A stretch of 64,000 nt of DNA from Nitrosovibrio sp. Nv4 (GCA_945860135.1 CAMAPK010000006.1:1-64000), one strand, 5' to 3'; shown: positions 38,801 to 47,975, counted from the stretch's first letter. Numbers and translations are program-made. Notes: generated from the sequence alone by a model not told the origin.

Positions 38801-39805
38801 CTAGCAAATCCGCGGCAGTGGGTCATCTTCCAGTTCTTCCAGAATACGCTCGCCGCCTAATTCGGTTTGCAATACCACCTGCGCACGTCCTGCGTGGATG
38901 CTGCCGATGATCGCGGCTTCGCGCCCCTGCGGCAGCGCCTGCAAGCGCGTCAATGCCGTGGTGGCCTGCGCCGCCTCCACCACTGCCACCACCCGCCCTT
39001 CGCATGCCAGGAACAGCGGATCATAGCCCAGCATCTCGCATACCGCCGCCACCTGCTCGCGCACCGGAATCGCAGTCTGCTGCAACCGCAGTTGCAGACC
39101 GGTGGCGCGGCAGATTTCGTGCAGCACCGTGGCGAGTCCGCCGCGCGTCGGGTCGCGCATGAAACGCAGACCAGACAGCGCGGTCAGCGCCTGCGTCAAA
39201 GGCAGCACGCTGGCGGCATCCGACAGCAGATCGCCGCGCAAACCGAACTGCTCGCGCGCCAGCATCACAGCAATGCCGTGATCTCCCACCGGTCCGCTTA
39301 CCAGGATGGCATCGCCGGGCTGCACCCGATCCATACCAAGTTGCAGATGCGGCGGACGGGTGCCAACACCGGTGGCAGCGAGATAGAGACCGCCGCCTTC
39401 GCCGCGTGGAACCACCTTGGTATCGCCTGCCACCACCACCACCTTGGCCTCACGCGCAGCTGCCGCAAGACTGATGACTATGCGTTCCAGTTTGGCGATT
39501 TCGAAACCTTCCTCAATGAAGGCATTGAGTGTCAGATAATGCGGCACCGCGCCCGATACCGCGAGATCGTTTACGGTGCCATGCACCGCCAGCGAACCGA
39601 TGGTGCCGCCCGGAAACTCCAGCGGCTGCACGGTAAAGCCATCAGTCGTTATCATCACCACCCCTTCCATCACGGGCAATGCCGCCGCATCCGTCTGCAC
39701 ATCCAGCAGCGGATTGGCAAGATGCCGCGCGAACAGACTCTCGATCAGTTCGCGCATGTAGCTGCCACCGTTGCCGTGCGCAAGACGGATATGCGTATCA
39801 TCCAT
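38801..39805 (-). CDS. hypE: Hydrogenase maturation protein HypE (carbamoyl dehydratase)
   Basis: Dehydrates the carbamoyl group delivered by HypF into the cyanide ligand of the NiFe centre. The 334-residue protein has LAHGNGGSYMRELI at the N-terminus, the ATP-binding GDTKVVPRGEGGGLY region, and ends in PRIC. That C-terminal cysteine is the thiocarboxamide/thiocyanate carrier, so the protein appears intact. The ATG at 39805 lies inside the end of hypF, with AGGG seven bases upstream. Confidence 0.95.
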   Translation of the reverse strand: MDDTHIRLAHGNGGSYMRELIESLFARHLANPLLDVQTDAAALPVMEGVVMITTDGFTVQPLEFPGGTIGSLAVHGTVNDLAVSGAVPHYLTLNAFIEEGFEIAKLERIVISLAAAAREAKVVVVAGDTKVVPRGEGGGLYLAATGVGTRPPHLQLGMDRVQPGDAILVSGPVGDHGIAVMLAREQFGLRGDLLSDAASVLPLTQALTALSGLRFMRDPTRGGLATVLHEICRATGLQLRLQQTAIPVREQVAAVCEMLGYDPLFLACEGRVVAVVEAAQATTALTRLQALPQGREAAIIGSIHAGRAQVVLQTELGGERILEELEDDPLPRIC

Positions 39806-42050
39806 CGGCATGCCCTGCTTCGACCAGTTGCCCCAGCGCGATGCCGCCGTCATTACACGGCACGCTCTGCGGCAAGTGCGCAGTGAAGCCGGCGGCGGCA
39901 AGCTGCGCAACTGCCAGTTCGGCCAGCAATTTATTCTGGAATACGCCGCCGCTCAGACCTATCAGATCGAACGGGGTCGATGTCTGCATGCGCTGCGCCT
40001 GGGCAACGATGGCGCCTGCCAGACTCAGATGAAACTGCAGCGCTCTTTGTGCCACTGGCACATCTGCCCGCAGCAACGCCGGCACCAGCGGCCGCCAGTC
40101 TGATGTGAACAGACCGGATGCGTCCTGCTCCAGCGGCAAATTCACCGCTTCAGCCTCACCTGCGGCGGCGCTTTCCAGATACATGCCCGCCTGCCCTTCG
40201 TAACTCGCGTTATCGATCAGTCCGAGCAGATTTGCTGCGCCGTCGAACAGCCGGCCGATCGCGGTGGTGACCGGTGAATTCAGTCCCTGTTGCCAGGCTT
40301 TCTTCAGCAGCGTGGCATCGGTGGCGGACGGCTGCTCATCCAGTCCGCTCTCCCAGCACAGCGCCATGCCGGAGCGCCACGGTTCGCGCCCCGCGCGCTC
40401 CCCGCCCGGCAGCCGGAACGGACGCATGCGTGCGATCCGTCGCCATGCGCCGGGACGGCCATGCAATGCTTCGCCGCCCCATAACGTGCCGTCCTCTCCC
40501 AAACCGACGCCATCCCAGGTGAACATCAGCCATGTCTTGTGTGGATCATGCTCCAGCGCCAGCGCCGAGGCGTGCGCATGGTGATGCCAGACGCGGAGCA
40601 GCGGCAGTCCCTGGCGCGCAGCCCAGCGGCTGCTGGCATAACCACTATGCGCATCACATACGATGGCCTGTGCTTGCACCCGGTACAGCCGCTGCATATC
40701 CGCGATGACCTGCTCGAATACCGCCAGACTGCGCGGGGCATCCAGATCACCGATGTGGGGAGCGAGCACCGCGCGTTGCCCCCACCCCAGCGCAACGGTA
40801 TTTTTCATGTGGCCACCGACCGCCAGCAGCGGCCGCGCGAAGCCGCCGGGAACATCCAGTTCGATCGGCGCAATTCCACGTCCGGCGCGGAGCAGGCGCG
40901 GTTTCCCGGCAACGATGCGCATCACCGAATCGTCTGCCGGACGTGCAATCGGGCGATTGTGCTGCAGAAAGATTTGTGTCACGTTGCCCAGTCGTTGTTC
41001 CGCTTCCGCATTTTCAGTCAGCACCGGTTCCCCGCTCACGTTGCCGGAAGTGGCGACCACGGGGCGGCCCAATCCGTCCAGCAGCAGATGGTGCAATGGG
41101 CTGTAGGGTAGCATCGCACCGATTTCATTCAGCCCCGGCGCAATCGATTGCGGCAGGGTCGAATCACTGCGTCGCCGCAACAGCACGATCGGCCGTGCCG
41201 GGTCGCATAACAATGCACACGCGCCGGCATCGGTTTCCAGTTGCTGCTGCACCTGCTCCAAGCCGTCTGCACCGTGCCATGGAAACATCAACGCCAGCGG
41301 TTTGTGCGGGCGCTGTTTGCGGGCGCGAAGCCGGGCAATGGCGGCAGCATTCCCCGCATCGCACAGCAGGTGATAACCGCCGATACCCTTCACCGCCACG
41401 ATTTCGCCTTGCTGCAGTGCGGCGATGCAGCCGTCCAGCGCCGCAGTCCCGGCAGTCTGGCCATGCGGCGTGACGAAACAAAGCTGCGGACCGCATGCCG
41501 GACACGCCACCGGCTCGGCATGAAAACGGCGGTCCAGTGGATTTTCGTATTCGCTGCGGCATGCCGGACATAATGTAAATCCCGCCATGGTGGTGTTGGC
41601 GCGATCGTAAGGCAGTTGCGTGATCAGGGTATAGCGCGGTCCGCACTGGGTGCAGTTGATGAAGGGATAGCGATAGCGTCGCTCATGCATTGTCTGCATT
41701 TCCCGCCTGCAGTCGGCGCACATGAAATAATCCGGCGGCATATGGATTTGTGCCGCCGCTGTTGCGCTGGGCATGATCTCGAAATGCTCCAGCCTGCGGT
41801 AGGCGATCCTTTCGGCACGGATCATTTCCGCTTGCGCCAATGGCGGCGCATCGCTGAGCAGCGCTGCACCAAACGCATCGAGCACTGCAGTCTCGCCCTC
41901 GGCCTCGATCAATACCTGGCCCGCAAGATTCTGCACCCGCCCCGGCAAACCGAATCGCTGCGCCAGGCGAAAAACGAACGGACGGAAACCCACGCCCTGC
42001 ACCCGCCCTGTCACCAGCCAGCGGCGTGCCTCAGGTTCCATTTGAATCAT
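39798..42050 (-). CDS. hypF: Carbamoyltransferase HypF
   Basis: Transfers a carbamoyl group from carbamoyl phosphate via an adenylate to HypE. The product (about 750 residues) has an acylphosphatase domain (VTGRVQGVGFRPFVFRLA), four zinc-finger cysteine pairs (CADC, CTQC, CPAC, CPAC) around residues 100-180, a YrdC-like domain and a Kae1/HypF C-terminal domain (with AHSGY and HHAHASAL metal-binding histidines). ATG 42050 has AAAGGA nine bases upstream and is preferred to ATG 42071. Confidence 0.94.
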   Translation of the reverse strand: MIQMEPEARRWLVTGRVQGVGFRPFVFRLAQRFGLPGRVQNLAGQVLIEAEGETAVLDAFGAALLSDAPPLAQAEMIRAERIAYRRLEHFEIMPSATAAAQIHMPPDYFMCADCRREMQTMHERRYRYPFINCTQCGPRYTLITQLPYDRANTTMAGFTLCPACRSEYENPLDRRFHAEPVACPACGPQLCFVTPHGQTAGTAALDGCIAALQQGEIVAVKGIGGYHLLCDAGNAAAIARLRARKQRPHKPLALMFPWHGADGLEQVQQQLETDAGACALLCDPARPIVLLRRRSDSTLPQSIAPGLNEIGAMLPYSPLHHLLLDGLGRPVVATSGNVSGEPVLTENAEAEQRLGNVTQIFLQHNRPIARPADDSVMRIVAGKPRLLRAGRGIAPIELDVPGGFARPLLAVGGHMKNTVALGWGQRAVLAPHIGDLDAPRSLAVFEQVIADMQRLYRVQAQAIVCDAHSGYASSRWAARQGLPLLRVWHHHAHASALALEHDPHKTWLMFTWDGVGLGEDGTLWGGEALHGRPGAWRRIARMRPFRLPGGERAGREPWRSGMALCWESGLDEQPSATDATLLKKAWQQGLNSPVTTAIGRLFDGAANLLGLIDNASYEGQAGMYLESAAAGEAEAVNLPLEQDASGLFTSDWRPLVPALLRADVPVAQRALQFHLSLAGAIVAQAQRMQTSTPFDLIGLSGGVFQNKLLAELAVAQLAAAGFTAHLPQSVPCNDGGIALGQLVEAGHADG

Positions 42051-42115
42051 ATGCTTATCCTTTGCGTTCATGCGGTACGGGCAAGGCTACCCAGGGAATC
42101 TCTGCACCAGCGCCC

Positions 42116-43240
42116 TCAAGCGTCGAGAGTCTGCGTGTCGCCGGCCGCTGCGTTGCTCCTGACCCCGGCGGCCCACCAAATCCGGCAGGCACCTTCGTCC
42201 GATACCATGCAGGGACCCACCGGTGATTTCGGCGTGCAGGCACGGCCGTAAATCTTGCATTCGTTGGGATTGATTTTGCCCAGCACCACGCTGGCGCATT
42301 CGCAGCCCGGCGGCATCTGCCCGGCGCGTTTGCGTCCGGCTGCGTCAAAATCCGGGAATTGCATGCGCGCATCATGGCGGGCGAAGCGCGGGTTGAGTCC
42401 GAAACCGGAAGCGGGAATCACGCCGATGCCGCGCCAGTTGGCATCGGTAACATGCAATGCCTGCGTAATTTGCGCTTGCGCCGTCGGATTGCCGCCGGGG
42501 CGTACCAGTTCGGGATAACAGTTGTCGAGAAAACGCTCGCCTTCCAGCAACTGGCGCAAGACCGAATACATCGCCGCCAGCAGTGAAACCGGCATGAAAC
42601 CCGCAACCGCTGTGGGAATGTGATGCTTCTCCACCACGAACAGCCATTCTTCCGGCCCCATCACGGTAGAGACATGGCCGGGTGCGACCAGGCCATCGAA
42701 GCCCGGCGTATCCGAATCCAGCAGCATTGCCACTGCGGGCCAGGTACGCCTGGCCGACAGCAGCACGGACAGATTATCCGGCACCCCTTCCAGCAGCATG
42801 GCTGCCACCGGCGCGGTGGTGGTCTCGAAACCAGCGGCAAAGAATACCACTGCCCGCTGCGGGTTTTCCCGCGCAATCCTGACTGCCTCGCGCGGACTGG
42901 CGATGGGCCGGATATCGGCACCGCTGGCTTTGGCCTGTTCCAGCGAGCGCACCTCGCCTTTGGACACATTCACCGGCACCCGCAACATGTCGCCGAAAGC
43001 GACCAGGATCACATCTGCCTGCAACGCCAGTTGTATCGCCTGGTAGACATCTTCTTCCGGGCATACGCACACCGGGCAACCTGGCCCCGCAATCAGCTCC
43101 ACCGTCTTGGGCAGCGCACTCCGGATGCCCGCCAGCGTAATCGAGCGTTCGTGTCCGCCGCATACATTCATGATGCGCACCCGCCGTGGCAGCGGCAGCG
43201 CGCGGATCTTTGCGAGCCAGTCCTGGGCAGTCAGCGTCAC
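42116..43240 (-). CDS. hypD: Hydrogenase maturation protein HypD
   Basis: [4Fe-4S] protein that, with HypC, is the scaffold on which the Fe(CN)2CO unit is assembled. Essential motifs are present: NVCGGHE, GPGCPVCVCP, FFAAGFETTTAP and the C-terminal CECASVVLGKINPNECKIYG region, cut here for length. I place the start at the GTG 43240, which overlaps the hypB stop (GTGA) and has GAGG upstream; this gives 374 residues, the normal HypD size. Confidence 0.94.
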   Translation of the reverse strand: MTLTAQDWLAKIRALPLPRRVRIMNVCGGHERSITLAGIRSALPKTVELIAGPGCPVCVCPEEDVYQAIQLALQADVILVAFGDMLRVPVNVSKGEVRSLEQAKASGADIRPIASPREAVRIARENPQRAVVFFAAGFETTTAPVAAMLLEGVPDNLSVLLSARRTWPAVAMLLDSDTPGFDGLVAPGHVSTVMGPEEWLFVVEKHHIPTAVAGFMPVSLLAAMYSVLRQLLEGERFLDNCYPELVRPGGNPTAQAQITQALHVTDANWRGIGVIPASGFGLNPRFARHDARMQFPDFDAAGRKRAGQMPPGCECASVVLGKINPNECKIYGRACTPKSPVGPCMVSDEGACRIWWAAGVRSNAAAGDTQTLDA

Positions 43241-44040
43241 CTGGCCGCCTCGTGCAGCTGCGCACCATCGGCCTGTAGCCTGGGCTGCACAGTCTCTCCC
43301 CGATCCACGCGCGCGCGTTGCCATGCCAATTCACTGCGCAGCCAATCCAGCCATGGCTGCAGGCCCAGCGCCTTGCGCGCGGCCAGCTGCATCACCGGCA
43401 CGGTACTGGCAAGGTTGCGCAGATTTGCTTCGGCGCGCGCTGGACTAAAATCATCCAGCAGCGGCAGCAAGTCGCTCTTGCTAAGAAGCAGCAAATCAGC
43501 GGCGCGGAACATCACCGGATATTTGGCCGGTTTGTCGTCACCCTCGGTAACCGACAGCAGCACGACATTGCGATGCTGGCCAAGATCGAAGCTGGCCGGG
43601 CATACCAGGTTGCCGACGTTCTCGATGAATAAGATGTCCAGCTCTGCCAGCGGAAACTGGTGTAGCGCCTCGTGCACCATGTGCGCATCCAGATGGCATG
43701 CCGAGCCGGTGGTGATCTGGTGCGCCGGCACGCCTTTGGCGCGAATGCGTTTGGCATCATTCTCGGTTTCCAGGTCGCCCTCGATCACGCCGATGCGGTA
43801 TTCGTTGCGCAAGGCATCGATGGTCGCTTCCAGCAGCGCGGTCTTGCCCGAACCGGGGGAAGACATGAGGTTGATTGTCAGCAACCGCTGCCGGTCAAAA
43901 TGCTGCCGATTGTGTATTGCCTGATCGTCGTTCCTGGCCAGCAGGCTTTTCAATACCGCCACGGCGGTGGTGCCGTTCACCGGCTTGTAGGCGAATTCGC
44001 GATTACCCGGCGTAATATTGCAACCGCAAGTGTCACACAT
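43237..44040 (-). CDS. hypB: Hydrogenase nickel-insertion GTPase HypB
   Basis: GTPase that helps HypA load nickel into the large subunit. The 267 residues start with the high-affinity metal motif MCDTCGCN, contain the P-loop SSPGSGKTALLE near 60, GDLETENDA, and the NVGNLVCPASFDLG switch region. There is no polyhistidine nickel-storage stretch, which some HypB proteins have, and the C-terminal 35 residues are unconserved. The start overlaps hypA, with AGAAGGA upstream. Confidence 0.95.
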   Translation of the reverse strand: MCDTCGCNITPGNREFAYKPVNGTTAVAVLKSLLARNDDQAIHNRQHFDRQRLLTINLMSSPGSGKTALLEATIDALRNEYRIGVIEGDLETENDAKRIRAKGVPAHQITTGSACHLDAHMVHEALHQFPLAELDILFIENVGNLVCPASFDLGQHRNVVLLSVTEGDDKPAKYPVMFRAADLLLLSKSDLLPLLDDFSPARAEANLRNLASTVPVMQLAARKALGLQPWLDWLRSELAWQRARVDRGETVQPRLQADGAQLHEAAR

Positions 44041-44398
44041 GATTGCTTCCTTCTGCAGTGATCAGTTCCACACTCATGAGCAGCATCTCATCCCCGCTCA
44101 CCAGTTGAGTATGGCAGCCGCCGCATGCTGCGCATACCAATCGGCTCGGCTCGGCCTCGGTCTCGGCACCGCAGCTTTCACATCTCACCTGGAGCGGCGC
44201 CAATTCGATCACCAGCGTTGATTCTGCCGCCAAGGTGCCGGCGCTGGCAAAAGGATAGGCATGCTGCATCAATGCCGGCTCGACCCCGGACAGGGGGCCT
44301 ATTTTCAGTGTTACCAACCCCACGCTTTGCGCCCCATGGGTCAATGCGAGCTGCTGCACCTGATCGATCAAGGATTGACACAGCGAGAGTTCATGCAC
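44033..44398 (-). CDS. hypA: Hydrogenase nickel chaperone HypA
   Basis: A 121-residue nickel-binding partner of HypB. The N-terminal MHE triad is the nickel site, and the zinc-binding loop has two Cys pairs (CESC near 73 and CAAC near 90). Its start overlaps hypC by eight bases and its end overlaps hypB, consistent with a single tightly packed maturation operon. Confidence 0.95.
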   Translation of the reverse strand: MHELSLCQSLIDQVQQLALTHGAQSVGLVTLKIGPLSGVEPALMQHAYPFASAGTLAAESTLVIELAPLQVRCESCGAETEAEPSRLVCAACGGCHTQLVSGDEMLLMSVELITAEGSNHV

Positions 44399-44627
44399 CC
44401 TTTGCCTCCGCGGCCAGCATTTCGTCGTAAACTTCCCATGCCGAGCGCGCTTCCTGTTCGTTCATTTTCTGGATCGCATAGCCCACGTGCACCATGACGA
44501 AATCGCCTGTAGCCAGCGGTTCGCCTTGCAGCAGGAACAGGCTCACCTCGCGCGCCACACCCTTTGCCGCACAGTGGGCGTTATAGCCGTCGATTGCGAC
44601 GATCTGCATGGGAATGCCTAGACACAT
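44391..44627 (-). CDS. hypC: Hydrogenase assembly chaperone HypC
   Basis: A 78-residue chaperone that carries the iron-cyanide unit with HypD and holds the large-subunit precursor. The N-terminal MCLGIP with essential Cys2 and the GDFVMVHVGYAI segment are diagnostic. It is the first gene of the hyp-hox unit; the operon promoter should be in the short gap at 44628-44689, where I see no convincing boxes. Confidence 0.95.
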   Translation of the reverse strand: MCLGIPMQIVAIDGYNAHCAAKGVAREVSLFLLQGEPLATGDFVMVHVGYAIQKMNEQEARSAWEVYDEMLAAEAKGA

Positions 44628-44689
44628 AATGATATTGTCAACTTAACTTGCGGCCAATTCAAGCGCCAGGCATAAACAAATGGAGAGTA

Positions 44690-45043
44690 TCAGGGAGTAG
44701 CGGTTGGCTGAGGCTTGCCGCCCTGCGTGAGATTTTTCTTGTCAGCAACCGGAAAATGATAATAGGCAGTGTTCAGGTAGCGGGTGACATCGGTGATCTC
44801 ATCTTCGCTCCAGCCCAGCCCGATGTTGCCCTGCCAGCGGCGCACCTGGGCTTTCAAGCTGCGCCAGTCGGTTGCCAATGTCTGCGCGCGCCAGTGGATT
44901 TCTGCAGCATGGCAAGTACTGCAGTGTGCCGAGTAGAGCAGTTCCCCGCGCGTTGCGCCTTGCTCCGGTTGGGCATACGCCAGCGAACCCGCTCCCGCTA
45001 AAGCCAAGCACGCCGCAATGAGCAGCTTCCTTGCCCCAAACAT
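44690..45043 (-). CDS. Small monohaem c-type cytochrome
   Basis: A 117-residue periplasmic cytochrome: signal peptide to about residue 25 (ending LAYA), one haem box CSTCH, and a short class-I-like fold with helix WSEDEITDVTRYLNTAYY near the end. A sixth-ligand Met is not obvious, so the axial ligation is uncertain. It lies 62 bases downstream of the hypC start region on the same strand as the stress genes. Electron partner unknown. Confidence 0.8.
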   Translation of the reverse strand: MFGARKLLIAACLALAGAGSLAYAQPEQGATRGELLYSAHCSTCHAAEIHWRAQTLATDWRSLKAQVRRWQGNIGLGWSEDEITDVTRYLNTAYYHFPVADKKNLTQGGKPQPTATP

Positions 45044-45117
45044 GGAATCGCGGCCATCGTCCAGCCTGTACCAGTATTTCGCTGAATGACGTCCGGTCAT
45101 ACCGATGGGTTCGTACT

Positions 45118-45456
45118 TCAGGGCTTCGGCTCGTGGCTCTTGGTATCGCCACGCAGCTTGCGGGCATAATCCTCAAGCTGGCGTTTGGCGGCATCAAAAG
45201 CATCGCGCAGGGCCACATAAACATCTTCGTGGTGATCGTGGTTGACCACAATCTCATTGCCCGGCACGCCAATGTCGATGCGCACATTGAACTGTTTGCC
45301 CTGATGATGATGTTTATGCGGCATCTCGACCACCACCCGGCAGGACGTGATGTGGTCGAAAAATTCGTCGAGTTTCTGCGCCTTGGTGCGAATATGTGCG
45401 TCCAGCTCGGCGGAATGCTCCATATCGCGCACGGTAATTTGCAACGGGATCTGCAT
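45118..45456 (-). CDS. hpf: Ribosome hibernation-promoting factor (short HPF/RaiA type)
   Basis: A 112-residue protein with the HPF/RaiA fold (MQIPLQITVRDMEHSAELDAHI at the start, here cut short, and a C-terminal DVYVALRDAFDAAKRQLEDYARK helix). It binds the 30S decoding region of idle ribosomes. No C-terminal dimerisation domain, so it is the short form. AAAGGA lies upstream of the ATG. Its position in a run of stress genes fits a stationary-phase or anaerobic role. A ptsN/rpoN neighbour, usual for the main hpf gene, is lacking, so this may be a second copy. Confidence 0.85.
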   Translation of the reverse strand: MQIPLQITVRDMEHSAELDAHIRTKAQKLDEFFDHITSCRVVVEMPHKHHHQGKQFNVRIDIGVPGNEIVVNHDHHEDVYVALRDAFDAAKRQLEDYARKLRGDTKSHEPKP

Positions 45457-45472
45457 GTCTATTCCTTTTAGA

Positions 45473-45922
45473 TTAGCGGCGGTGCCGCATTTCCTTTTTG
45501 CGCTCGTATCCTACCAGCTTGGAGAGATCGAGCATTTCTTCCGCCAGCAGTTCCAATACGTCATCCAGCGTAAGGATGCCCACCAGGCCGCCGTGCTCAT
45601 CCACGATCGGCAGGCGCCTTACCGTCTTGCTGCGCATATATTGAATCGCCTCGAAAATCTCCGTGCTGTCCTTTAACGTGAACAGCTCCGGCGCCATGAT
45701 ATCACCCACAGTGATGACCATGTGATCGAGTTCCGGTGCCATGATTTCCACTACCAGATCACGGTCGGTGACTATTCCCACCGGAACCCGGATCCCGCTG
45801 CGGTCCTCGACCACCAGCACATCGCCTACATGATGCTGCCGCATCAGCTTGGCCGCTTCCATGACGGTTTCATCACGTTGCATGACAACAACTTCTCTAG
45901 TGCAAATATCACCGACCGGCAT
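45473..45922 (-). CDS. Tandem CBS-domain protein
   Basis: A 149-residue stand-alone pair of CBS domains (about 5-65 and 72-130), a module that binds adenine nucleotides such as AMP, ATP or NAD and usually signals energy state. No catalytic domain is attached. Clean start with AAGGAGG six bases upstream. The upstream flank holds a palindrome TTACGTAA at 45941-45948. Its first half is duplicated in the next gene. Confidence 0.85.
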   Translation of the reverse strand: MPVGDICTREVVVMQRDETVMEAAKLMRQHHVGDVLVVEDRSGIRVPVGIVTDRDLVVEIMAPELDHMVITVGDIMAPELFTLKDSTEIFEAIQYMRSKTVRRLPIVDEHGGLVGILTLDDVLELLAEEMLDLSKLVGYERKKEMRHRR

Positions 45923-46018
45923 GATGCCCTCCTTGTAAGATTACGTAATTAAGCGCCACTATTTATGGCGAATGCTATTGACACGATCCGTGGTGATAAG
46001 CGCTACACCTGGCTGACA

Positions 46019-46264
46019 CTAAAGTACATGCAGGTCGATGACATCGCCTACGGTGATGACCATGTAATCGAGTTCCGGCGCCATGATTTCTACCACCAGA
46101 TCGTGGTCGGTGATAATGCCTAGAGGAATCTGTTCACCGTCACGCTCTTCTACCACCTGCAAATCACACACCCGGTGCTGACGCATCAGCTTGGCCGCCT
46201 CCAGCACGGTATGGTCACGCTGCACCACGATGACGGTATGCTCGCAAATCTCTCCACCAGACAT
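46019..46264 (-). CDS. Truncated CBS-domain protein (half-copy of neighbour)
   Basis: An 81-residue protein matching residues 1 to about 80 of the neighbouring tandem-CBS protein (shared AAKLMRQH and DLVVEIMAPELD blocks), then ending in VIDLHVL where the neighbour enters its second CBS domain. A single CBS domain cannot form the usual intramolecular Bateman pair, so it must dimerise, pair with the neighbour, or be decaying. A good ribosome binding site (GGGAGG) is retained. Confidence 0.7.
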   Translation of the reverse strand: MSGGEICEHTVIVVQRDHTVLEAAKLMRQHRVCDLQVVEERDGEQIPLGIITDHDLVVEIMAPELDYMVITVGDVIDLHVL

Positions 46265-46317
46265 GACAGCCTCCCATTGCATGCACCGCACAGCCAAACT
46301 AAGGTCGGGTCCGCGGA

Positions 46318-46824
46318 TTAATGCGTCCAGCTCACGCGCAACAGATTTTCCTCCGGGTTATAGTGATACTGCAGTTCGCCCTGATAAGCATGATGCAAGG
46401 CTTCGCCGATGCCGCGGGCGAGATGGATATCGGTGGTCGTCACCAGTGTGGCGCCCTCTTTTTCTTCCACTGCCATGATGCGTTTGAGCGGATGTTCCGC
46501 CCGCGCATGTTTTTCCTGGTTGTGCACCAGTTGCATGATTTCATCGCGATGCGTACGGAAGAATTCTCCCTGCAGGGTTACAAAACCGGCAGGATAGTGG
46601 TCATGCAGCCGATGACAGGCGGGACAGGTCTGCTGATGCGCATCCGCCGGCGCCGAACGCCACTGCCAGCGTCCTTCATGAAATACCGCGCCGCATTGTG
46701 GGCAGACGGTCGGCTCCGGCAGTTTGCCCTTGGTCTTGTAGGCGTCATGCACGCGCTCCTGAAAAATCCCGTCGTGCCGAGGGATTTGGTGAAAACCGGT
46801 GGAGACAACGCTTTGAGTTCCCAT
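46318..46824 (-). CDS. BCAM0308-type zinc-ribbon protein
   Basis: A 168-residue soluble protein matching the pattern I know as the BCAM0308 family: DAYKTKGKLPEPTVCPQCGA, cut here, a second CPAC pair forming a zinc ribbon, then EHPLKRIMAVEE and TTDIHLARGIGEAL. Function unknown; in other genomes it accompanies CBS, Hsp20 and universal-stress genes. ATG 46824 is preferred, with AAAGGA eight bases upstream; the ATG nine bases earlier is too close to that site. Confidence 0.75.
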   Translation of the reverse strand: MGTQSVVSTGFHQIPRHDGIFQERVHDAYKTKGKLPEPTVCPQCGAVFHEGRWQWRSAPADAHQQTCPACHRLHDHYPAGFVTLQGEFFRTHRDEIMQLVHNQEKHARAEHPLKRIMAVEEKEGATLVTTTDIHLARGIGEALHHAYQGELQYHYNPEENLLRVSWTH

Positions 46825-46885
46825 GATAAACATCCTTTAGTATCAAACAGAGAATATTGTTCTTCCGCAATCAAAATTGTCCGCG

Positions 46886-47341
46886 TTATTTGATCTCCAA
46901 CTGCTTGGCGGCACTTCCATTTTTCTTCGGTAGCGTCAGCTCCAGCATGCCATTTTCATACTTGGCCTGGGCCTGGGACTCATCCACCTCACTATCCAGA
47001 GTAAAGCTGCGATAGCTCGAGCCTTGGCGGCACTCGCGGCAAATGACTCTCTCGCCTTCCTTTTCCTCTTTTTCCCGTTTGCTCTCGGCACTGATGGAAA
47101 CCCGGTTGCCATCCACTTGCACCTTGACGTCTTCTTTCTTGACCCTGGGGATTTGCGCACGCACGGTATAAGCCTTGTCATTCTCGCTCAAATCCATCTT
47201 GATGCGCGGCGCGGTATCCATCTCCATGGAAAAGGGACGCATGCCGAAACCGCGGAACCAGTCATCCATATCAGCGAACGGGTCGAAGCGCACCATATCG
47301 CTGACCACAGGGAGGGGGGACCGCTGAATGATATTTGCCAT
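46886..47341 (-). CDS. Small heat-shock protein (Hsp20/alpha-crystallin)
   Basis: A 151-residue ATP-independent holdase that keeps unfolding proteins soluble. The alpha-crystallin domain (about 45-140) includes DVKVQVDGNRVSISAES and ends with the ENGMLELTLPKK motif. Its insertion CRECRQGSSYRSFTL has two cysteines. Ribosome binding site AAAGGAGC lies upstream. The neighbours are all stress or dormancy genes. Confidence 0.93.
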   Translation of the reverse strand: MANIIQRSPLPVVSDMVRFDPFADMDDWFRGFGMRPFSMEMDTAPRIKMDLSENDKAYTVRAQIPRVKKEDVKVQVDGNRVSISAESKREKEEKEGERVICRECRQGSSYRSFTLDSEVDESQAQAKYENGMLELTLPKKNGSAAKQLEIK

Positions 47342-47499
47342 GATCTTGCTCCTTTATGAAATGTAAGTATTGCTCTAACTGCCACTGTTGCGCTCGATTG
47401 CAGCCGGGCCTGACAGCCGCCCAACTGCATGGGATGTAGCGTCCGTCGCCATTCGTTATTGCAGGCTTGCGCTCACCTGCCATCGATCTATTACTTGAC

Positions 47500-47844
47500 C
47501 TATCTGCTCATGTCGTGCAGCTGGCACTGCAGCAACATGCGATTGCCATAGTGGGCATCGGTGATGTTGATTGCGACAGGGAAAGTCGTGCCGTCCTTGC
47601 GCCGGGCGACCGACTCGAAGCGCGATTCCTGGCCGCGCAGATGCGACCCGACCATGCTCATGAACCTGTCAGGATCAAGCACGTCCAGATCTGCCATGAC
47701 ATGTGCCACCAGTTCTTCTCTGGCATAGCCGAGACTGCTGCAGCACCGTTCGTCTGCATAGGCCACGCGCCCGTTGCCGTCCACATAGAACAGCGGATCG
47801 CGCTTGCCAGCGGCGGATGCGGTGAAATGCTCTGATTCTCTCAT
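47500..47844 (-). CDS. Single PAS-domain protein
   Basis: A 114-residue protein consisting of one PAS domain (FYVDGNGRVAYADERCCSSLGY, cut here; then FESVARRKDGTTFPVAINITD). There is no kinase, cyclase or DNA-binding domain, so it would work by binding a partner. I start at ATG 47844 because GGAG lies eight bases upstream; a longer GTG start adds unconserved residues. Confidence 0.75.
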   Translation of the reverse strand: MRESEHFTASAAGKRDPLFYVDGNGRVAYADERCCSSLGYAREELVAHVMADLDVLDPDRFMSMVGSHLRGQESRFESVARRKDGTTFPVAINITDAHYGNRMLLQCQLHDMSR

Positions 47845-47975
47845 GGTGATTACTCCGCAGCTTCCAGCTGCATCAGCTTTGCCAAATCTTCCGGTTACAG
47901 TTGCAAACCGCCCCAGTGATATTTCTCCGGCCGTCACCTCGCCCACTCAATTGCTGCCAGTCTGTGCGTCCAATT

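Noticed and set aside
44628-44689. Search for an FNR/ANR box or sigma54 promoter ahead of hypC
   Set aside because: No TTGAT-N4-ATCAA dyad and no GG-N10-GC pair with the right flanks; regulation of the hydrogenase unit cannot be read from this gap.
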